Position numbers and translations under genes: made by a program. From Calendula officinalis (taxonomy: Eukaryota > Streptophyta > Magnoliopsida > Asterales > Asteraceae), in assembly GCA_963853835.1 (NCBI GenBank), contig OY970820.1, positions 19,709,873 to 19,773,872 on the forward strand: a stretch of 64,000 bases of DNA, read 5' to 3'. The notes beneath the pieces were generated by a model. It made no database searches. It was not told where the DNA came from and saw only the letters and a program-made list of their open reading frames with translations. Below, one piece after another: positions 57,179 through 64,000 of the stretch (the stretch's first letter is position 1; every line of letters begins with the position of its first letter).

Positions 57179-60100
57179 ATGCCTGAACAAGGATCTCTAA
57201 TCTACAGTTTTGTGGCTAGAGGAACGGTGATCCTAGCTGAGTACACAGAGTTCACCGGAAATTTTCAAGCCGTTGCTTCCCAATGTCTTCAAAAACTTCC
57301 CGCAACAAACAATCGATATACTTATAATTGCGATGGCCATACCTTCAATTACAACATTGACCAAGGATTCAGTGAGTCAATCTTCTTATGGAACTTTTAC
57401 GTTGATTTGTATATGCGTGATCTGTGTTTCTCATTTATCATTATTTCGATTTGATTTACGATCAATGATAGTGATATATCACCACATTTATGTTTAGATT
57501 TGGAACAATTTTTTGTAAATATGTTAATGTGTTAACAATCAAAGTTGCTTTACTAATTCTGGAAAAAAGAGGTACTTGTGATAGGATCAGGGTTTCAAAA
57601 AGAGGCCTACTAAAGTAATTTTTTTTTCTTCCTGAAAGAAGTAAAATTCTTCCACTAGATTAAAAGTGTCCCCAATCCTGAAGTTATATGTCCATTTTTT
57701 TAATGCATAATGTGTTGTGTGTGGAGACCAATTGTTCTCGGATGTTTGGCTGAACCACGTAAATCATGTATGTTTTTTTATTTTTCAAAAATGTATTTTG
57801 TGCTTCGTTTGCTTCTAATAAGATCATATAATCCTATGTTTCATTCTTACTTTTGGTTCCATATGATGCACACAAATAGTGAAATAATGAGAAGTAGTTG
57901 ATGGATGTATTGGTGACATAATGAAAAGTGTCACTAGTTTTGAGTCATTAATGACATTTTTTAGTGTGGTAAAAAGTTGTAACATTGAGTTTAACTGTCA
58001 CTTTTTATGGAAAATTAATTTGTGTATGACAATATACATACTTACACTCTTTTTTTGTCACTATATTTTTTCTGTTAAATGGATATTTGGGCTTTATTTA
58101 TATTGACAATTAGTATAAATTACACTTCAATTATGTGGCCTGCAGCATACTGTGTTGTTGCAGTTGAATCTGCAGGAAGGGAACTTCCCATTGCGTTCTT
58201 GGAGCATGTTAAGGAAGATTTTTATAAAAAGTATGGCACCGGCAAAGGGAAAACTGCTGGTGCCAAAAGCCTCAACAAAGAGTTCGGGTACGTATCTATA
58301 TACATATATAGGGTTGAATTCCATACAGAACTCATATTATTTACAGAACTCGTAGAACTATTTTATAAATGATCTAGACCACACCTTAGAAAAATCAATG
58401 GCTATAAAAATCGGTGGCATATATGTAATTAAGTGGGTTTAAAAAAACGATTTAAAGTCTTATGAGGGTAAAAATGGAAATCAATGTTTTCTCATTTGCT
58501 GAATATATTGAAACCGGTCAAATCGTGGGCCTTGAAACACGGGATGTTAATTTCTCTTTCTTAAAATTATGAACAATTACAAGGATATGATATTATCTAA
58601 TCCTTAATACATGCATACGTTCTAAAATGTATTAAACTAACATAAATTTTATCTCTTAAAATATTTTGAGTAATGCTTAATATGAAAATAATGCAATATC
58701 ATATATACTGTATACACACATGTATGCGTTCTAAAACATATAATTGTTTTTAGTACCTTCCCGTAACTTATTAAACTAACATAAATTTCGAACATAAATT
58801 TGTTCTCAAAATAAGATTGTGTCAGCTTCAACACAAATGTATGATAATAAAAACATGTGGGATTGCAAACATACATCAATGCATAGCACGGTATCATATG
58901 CAGTACATAATGTATAAACGTATACATACATGTATACATGCTAACACATACAATTTTCTTTAATACCTTCTCGTAATTTATTAAACTAACATAAATGTCG
59001 TACATGAATCTGTTATAAAAATAAGATTGTGTCAGCTTCAACACAAATGTATGATAAAAAAACATGTGGGATTGCAAACATACATCAATGCATAGCACGG
59101 TATCATATACCGTACATAACGTATACACGTATACATATATGTATACATGCTAACACATACAATTGTCTTTAATACCTTCTCGTAACTTATGAAACTAACA
59201 TAAATGTCGTACATGAATCTGTTATAAAAATAAGATTGTATCAGATTCAACACAAATGTATGATAAACAAAACATGTAGGATTACAAGCATACATCAATG
59301 CATAACATAATTAAGTGAGAAACCTTTTACTTTTGGCTTCAGACACGAGTTATAAAAGAATACAAACATGAATTATATTTACGTATAAACAAGACTCTTT
59401 TACATCAAAATTGTCTACGTATCTTACAATAGTTTCCGTCATATTGAGAAAAAAATTAACAAAATCAGTTAGTATAAATACGAAAAAAATATAAAAAAAA
59501 CTAATTGATGATGTACGTCATCCTCAAATTCATATGTCGGATTTTGAGTGGCTTCGTCGAAATAACCACCATCATGTATGTCGTTAATGTCGTTTGATAT
59601 TGGATGATCTTGAATAATTCGAGTGCCATCATTTTTAGTAGACATCTTCTTTAACGAGAATGTAAATATCGAAATTTTATTTGTATGAAAATTTCGGCAA
59701 TTTTGATGAATATTGATGAAGAAAAATAATTATATGGGATTTTGAACGTGAAGATATATCTAATTAAATGGAAGAGATGGTATATATTATAGAAACCACC
59801 CACCCTATTAATTAGGAATCTATTTAATATGAGAAACTTCCATATAAAAACCAGAAATACAAAATACCCATAGTGCCCCTTGATAATTAAATATAAACAT
59901 TTCATAAAATTGATTTATTTTGAATATGATTGGTCTAGAATAGTTCTAAAAGTTATGTATATAATATGGGTTCTGTATGGAATCCATCACTACATATATA
60001 TATATATATATATAATGTGTATGAATTATTTTCAGAACCAATTAAGGCTACAGAACCAGCAGAACTCAATCTAAATCATTGATTTTTGCAATGAAATGAT

Positions 60101-61046
60101 CATGGAAGACACATTAATGTATTTGGTGAGGGACCCCCAAATATTGGTTTGCATGGATGTCATTCATGCATGTATACATATATGTATATGTTTTCATGTA
60201 TGTATACATAAGTGTTATCTATACATGTATGTATACATGCATGAATGACATCCATGCAAACTAATATTTGGGGGTCCCTCATCAAATACATTAATGTGTC
60301 TTCCATGATCATTTCATTTCAAAAATTAATGGTTTAGATTGAGTTCTGCTGGTTCTATAGCCTTAATTGGTTCTGATTTTAGTTCTACACATATTATACA
60401 AATATATATTCTTGATAAACATTTTTGGTTATTTTCAGATCGAAAATGAAGGAGCATATGCGGTACTGTATCTCGCATCCTGAAGAAATTAGCAAGATTG
60501 CTAAGGTTAAGGCTCAGGTTTCTGAAGTCAAGGGAGTGATGATGGAGAATATTGAGAAGGTAACTTAGATTTGAGCATAATACATGCTTATAATTTCATT
60601 AATTTTGTTTGAATCATATATGTTCTGTTCAGGTTCTTGATCGCGGAGAGAAGATTGAACTACTGGTTGATAAAAGCGATAATCTTAAAAATCAGGTCTG
60701 TCTATAATTTATGTTTGGGAAAATACACATACGCAAAATGTAGTCTTTTTGATGTGATGAACTTTTGTTTATACAAATTTGAATGTACCCATGTCTTTTT
60801 TACAATTTGATTTAACCAAATTACATCAAAGGGTATGTATGTTTTGACCTCCTTATGTTTTTGGGGTACTAATTTGGTAATGGTTGATAGGCACAAGATT
60901 TCAAGAAACAAGGGACGACGATGAAGAGGAAAATGTGGATTAAAAATATGAAGGTGAAACTAATAGTTTTTGGCATCATTGTTGCGTTGATACTAATGGT
61001 TGTTCTCTCGATCTGCCCTGCCTTCAAGTGCTTTGATCAAAATTGA
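57179..61046 (+). CDS. VAMP72: vesicle-associated membrane protein, VAMP72 family R-SNARE
   Basis: A longin-type R-SNARE that pairs with plasma-membrane syntaxin and SNAP33-type partners in secretory vesicle fusion. Five exons: 57179-57371, 58146-58287, 60439-60559, 60633-60695 and 60891-61046, giving 224 residues, the normal VAMP72 length. The longin domain covers about 1-115 (LIYSFVARGTVILAEYTEF, VVAVESAGRELPIAFLEHVK). The SNARE helix covers about 125-185 with the zero-layer arginine in VLDRGEKIELL at residue 156. The transmembrane anchor is at about 196-216, followed by a short luminal tail ending CFDQN. The ATG at 57179 starts the conserved MPEQGSLIYSF-like N-terminus. Intron 2 (2151 bp) holds a Mutator-like element and a foldback MITE. 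Donor and acceptor sites are intact, so the gene should be functional. Which VAMP72 paralogue it is cannot be told. Confidence 0.94.
58660..59310. repeat. 210-bp tandem repeat, about three copies
   Basis: The landmark ATAAGATTGTGTCAGC recurs at 58811, 59021 and about 59230. Each unit also carries an AACACAAATGTATGAT block, CATCAATGCATA and TACCTTCTCGTAA. Copies are roughly 90% alike by eye. Minus-strand frames through the array are by-products of the repetition. Confidence 0.88.
59469..59645 (-). CDS. 58-residue acidic open frame inside the intronic element
   Basis: Starts MSTKNDGTRIIQDHPIS and continues with an acidic stretch (GGYFDEATQ, YEFEDDV). It lies in a pocket of higher GC in the Mutator-like element. 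The composition looks coding, so it may be the first exon of a lost transposase-like or captured gene. After the acidic part the frame runs into A/T-rich codons (VFFIFFSYLY) that are probably not coding. I do not recognise a family. Confidence 0.3.
   Translation of the reverse strand: MSTKNDGTRIIQDHPISNDINDIHDGGYFDEATQNPTYEFEDDVHHQLVFFIFFSYLY
60012..60397. mobile_element. foldback MITE in VAMP72 intron 2
   Basis: About 385 bp made almost wholly of two inverted arms of about 170 bp. ATGTGTA.GAA...CAGAACCAATTAAGGC on the left answers GCCTTAATTGGTTCTG...TACACAT on the right. The arms include GGGACCCCCAAATATT and GACATCCATGCAAACTAAT-type blocks. It sits between TA-rich flanks, so the duplication is unclear. 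The transcript could form a long hairpin within the intron. Confidence 0.85.
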
Positions 61047-62328
61047 TCCTTTCTTTCTGCGTGGAGGCTTCGTCTTCTAGATTGACAATCCTTTCCTTTT
61101 GGACCGCAGAGTATATATGGCTAATGTTTTGGATGGTTAATTAATTGATGCATATATAGGGTTCATGGTTTACAATTAGGGAAGCTTTTGATGTCATTAC
61201 AATTATACTTGTCTAACAAAGCTTTCATAGATCAGTGCAGTTTGTCATCGTCACACATCGGGTTCACTCTTTAATTTCTTTATTGCCATGATTATAATAA
61301 GATCATGTTCGCCAAGAGTTATGGCTAGATTAGATTTTATGAGTTTTCGTAACAGGTGATGTTAGATTATAATTTGCTACATATCTTTAATTTCTAGTTC
61401 CAACCCATTTTTTATCCACAATTTTTTTAATATGATCTACCATAAATCTGGATAATGTCAAATTAATCAATAACAGTTAGTAGACTAATTAATTAAGGAT
61501 TATGTTAACTATTATCCTAACGATAATGGTTAAGAAAACTAAAATGTAGATTAGATATGTATCAACTCTTCTAATTAACCAACCCATCTAGTAATGATTA
61601 AGTGGTTAGAGCTCTCACAACTTCCAAGAGGTCACAAATTAAGAAAACTTAAATGCTTAAAAGTTGTGTAGATTAGATATGTATCAACTCTTTTAATTAA
61701 CCAACCCATCTAGTATTGATTAAGTGGTTAGAGCTCTCAAATGGTTTTCAAGAGGTTACGAATTCTGAGTAATTAATTATAAGATAGTTGGATGAATATT
61801 TGTAAATAGTCGTGGTAATAATTAAGTCATATACACCATGAGCAAAAATCAGTCATCCCACGAGCTTATTATAACAAGAGTATATTTTTAAATTTCTTTA
61901 TTAAATTTAATTAATACACACATCACCCACAACAACCACATACATACACACATCAGACTATGCCCATTAGCAACCCAACCCAACCTAACTTTTTTATTAT
62001 AAAATATTTTCTCTCTCTTCTACCTACACAACCCAATCCAATCTAATCTTTCACACACATTAACAACCCAACCCAACCTAATAAATTGTATCTTATTATA
62101 ATCAAACCAACTAATCATAAAATTCCACATCATATTAAAAAAAGAAAAAAGAAAGAAAGTTGGTGGCCCCAATGGAGTGACCTGGTTCTCCACCACAACC
62201 TAAGTTGCCTTCTTTAGTGACCCTCTTTATTATTTTTTAATTTTATAGATAGTCTCACCCACAACGACCACATACATACACCATCAAACTTCACCACTCT
62301 ACATCGAATCTTCTTCCTCAATTCCGCC
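61047..62328. other. intergenic region between VAMP72 and the ABC1K3-like gene
   Basis: VAMP72 3' UTR, then AT-rich sequence with a duplicated SINE-like unit (listed separately). From about 61910 to 62110 there are several AACCCAACCCAACCTAA-type runs. A further ACAACGACCACATACATACAC-like block near 62260 repeats one near 61930. No gene was recognised. Confidence 0.6.
61546..61790. repeat. SINE-like duplicated unit
   Basis: Two units of about 122 bp start with GTAGATTAGATATGTATC at 61546 and 61668. Each contains TTAAGTGGTTAGAGCTCTCA followed by (A)AGAGGT(C/T)AC(A/G)AATT, which resembles the A-box and B-box of a tRNA-derived SINE head. The first unit overlaps the start of the second. No A-tail was seen, so these may be SINE fragments. 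Confidence 0.5.
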
Positions 62329-64000
62329 ATGGCGGAAACCTCTCAGCTCACCTGTTGCAGAATCGACTCTCTTTCTCGTTCGTTACAGTCAAACAATAGC
62401 ACCACCAGATTTACCGCCGTTCGCCGTTCGTTTCCGAGCATTGTTAGGGTTAGACGTCGGAATAGAGTGCCTCGTGCTATCGCAACTGAGCCGAAACCTA
62501 AAACAACCGAGAATAAATCGTCGAGAACCGTCAATGGATCTTCGATTAATGGCACTTCCACGGTACATTTTGATTTTGATTTGTGTTTGAGTTTAAGTTA
62601 TGTGTTCAATCAGTGAACGAGTATATAGGTTTTAATTTCGGATTTATTTGTTTTCAGAGGATGGAGACCGTTTCACAAGAAATTAAGAGAGTTAGAGCTC
62701 AAATGGAGGAAAATGAGCAGTTGGCAACACTTATGAAGGGGCTTAGAGGTCAAAATCTAAGTGACTCTCAGTTTGCTGCCGATGATGTTGAACTTCGTCT
62801 TGTAGAGGTATGATTCACTCTATGAATTTTGTAATTTCTGTAAATTTGTATTTCTGAATTTCAGTTTTTGATATATTATGATGTTGCCTACTTTGTCAGA
62901 CTGATGAAAGTAGTGAGCTATTGCCAATGGTATATGATCCTGCTAGTATTTCTGCATATTGGGGTAAAAGGCCAAGAGCTGTTGCTACTTGAATAATGCA
63001 ACTAACATCTGTTGCAGGAGGATTTCTTTCACGTCTTGCTTGGGATGTGATCAATAAGAAAGTTAAAGAGGTGAGTAATCATCTTGCTTTCTGCTTCTTT
63101 ACATATGAAGCTCATCATTTGTGCACACCTGATTCTTGTTTATATATTGCATTTTTTTATATTCATCAGAATGAAGTTGCTCGGGCAATTGAGTTAAGAG
63201 AAATTGTAACCTCTTTGGGTCCAGCATATATAAAACTAGGGCAAGCATTGAGCATTCGGCCAGATATATTGTCACCTGCTGCAATGACTGAGCTGCAAAA
63301 GCTTTGCGATAAGGTAAAACCAGATTTATTATCATGCAGTGAAATTACATTGAAGTAATAGAAACTCAAACCACTCTTGTTACCAAAATCGCAATTTTTA
63401 TTTTTATTGTTTTGAAAAGCAGGTTGTTTTCATGTAGTAAATGTGCATTCAAAGTCTGACTGCATGATTTTTGTTTAATGATTTGATTTTTCAAGGTTCC
63501 ATCATATCCAGATGATATTGCAATGGCGTTTATAGAAGAGGAACTTGGACAACCATGGTACAACATTTATTCAGAACTCACATCTTCCCCAATAGCAGCA
63601 GGTGATTTCATTATATAATTATAATTATATTATGCTGTTGAAAATAAACTTTTTTGTTAATTCATACGGTTTGTGACTTGTTAAAAATAAGCACCTAAAA
63701 TTGACCTAAATGTTGCAGCCTCACTTGGGCAAGTGTACAAGGGCCGGCTAAAGGAAAATGGGGATTTGGTTGCTGTTAAAGTACAAAGGCCTTTTGTGCT
63801 TGAAACAGTAACCATAGATTTATTCATCATAAGGAACTTGGGATTAGCTCTTTGACGATTTCCTCAGGTATTTTTAAGCAAAATACAGTTTCACATCAAT
63901 TTCTAGTGCTAATTTTTGGGATTTGTTGTGTGTATTCATAGATCTCTGTGGATGTTGTTGGGCTGGTTGATGAATGGGCTGCCCGTTTCTTTGAGGAGCT
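62329..64000 (+). pseudogene. ABC1K3: ABC1K3-like plastid atypical kinase, 5' part, with two in-frame stops
   Basis: ABC1 (UbiB/ADCK) family atypical kinase. ABC1K3 of Arabidopsis acts at plastoglobules in prenyl-lipid (tocopherol, plastoquinone) metabolism. Exons: 62329-62562, 62658-62807, 62900-63070, 63170-63313, 63496-63601, 63719-63867 and 63942 to the window edge, all in one frame. The N-terminus (rich in Ser/Arg, few acids) is a plausible plastid transit peptide. Family marks: YWGKRPRAVA, KLGQ at 207-210 (the KxGQ motif), the Ala-rich loop AAASLGQVYKG at about 267-277, and VAVKVQRP with the lysine at 289. Two TGA stops break it: 62990-62992 (codon 159, within RPRAVAT-stop-IMQ) and 63853-63855 (codon 314, within LAL-stop-RFPQ). 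Both stand where relatives have arginine, consistent with CGA to TGA. RLAWDV also has Trp where I expect Gly. It is probably a decayed gene unless the stops are sequencing errors. The 3' end lies outside the window. Confidence 0.85.

Larger units (their letters stand above)
58311..59990. mobile_element. Mutator-like element in VAMP72 intron 2
   Basis: 1680 bp with imperfect inverted ends GGGTTGAATTCCATACAG / GTGATGGATTCCATACAG that stay similar for about 60 bp (AGAACYCATATTAT, TAGAACTATT, TCTAGACCA). A 10-bp direct repeat TACATATATA flanks it at 58301-58310 and 59991-60000; the duplication is probably 9-10 bp, as for Mutator elements, although the AT-rich context weakens the test. It contains a 210-bp tandem repeat and a 58-codon minus-strand frame, but no recognisable transposase. 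Confidence 0.65.

Noticed and set aside
58649..59298. Minus-strand frames of 159 and 86 codons in VAMP72 intron 2
   Set aside because: They run through the 210-bp tandem repeat; the Tyr/Cys/Phe-rich text is the repeat read in one frame.

Overview
This window is plant nuclear DNA, most likely from a eudicot. The genes have many short introns with GT-AG borders in an AT-rich background. Ty3/gypsy chromoviruses primed by initiator tRNA-Met are abundant, together with Helitron, Mutator, hAT, Stowaway and Harbinger type elements. The LTR and MITE styles remind me of Asteraceae, but that is a weak inference.

Layout. 1-2200 is gene-free AT-rich sequence with an AT microsatellite, ending in a site-II/telo-box promoter. 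2229-5853 is a complete 16-exon METTL13-like eEF1A methyltransferase gene. 7142-42966 is one old Stowaway-like element blown apart by a 35-kb retrotransposon nest. Element C (minus strand, 5-bp duplication CCACC) fills 7264-42347. Element B (minus strand, intact 1539-residue polyprotein, duplication TATAT) sits in the left C LTR at 8509-16868. A tandem element A array (plus strand, LTR-internal-LTR-internal-partial LTR) fills 20295-35531. A second, truncated B with the same C-LTR flank occupies 35531-42347 and looks identical to 11765-18581, shifted by a constant 23,766 bp. 43251-47446 is a Helitron carrying a Mutator-like element and a small MITE.

After a SANT-domain fragment (48370-48852), the right third is gene-rich. 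It holds RIN4 (49162-50638), a TRIM-like element holding a solo LTR (51829-53785), an F-box/Nictaba PP2-B gene (54095-56825), a VAMP72 R-SNARE gene with transposons in intron 2 (57179-61046), and the 5' part of an ABC1K3-like plastid kinase gene with two in-frame stops (62329 to the window edge).

The host genes are ordinary, unrelated single genes: translation-factor methylation, immune hub, ubiquitin-ligase adaptor, vesicle fusion and plastoglobule kinase. I see no operon-like or cluster logic among them. The unusual content is in the repeats. Three LTR families share a GC-rich cluster of short palindromes. A conversion-like duplication has made the oldest element's LTRs look young. The two tandem A copies carry different lesions. 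I saw no rRNA, tRNA gene or CRISPR array. Exon borders were read by eye from splice signals, frame and family resemblance; identities are by-eye comparisons, not computed.
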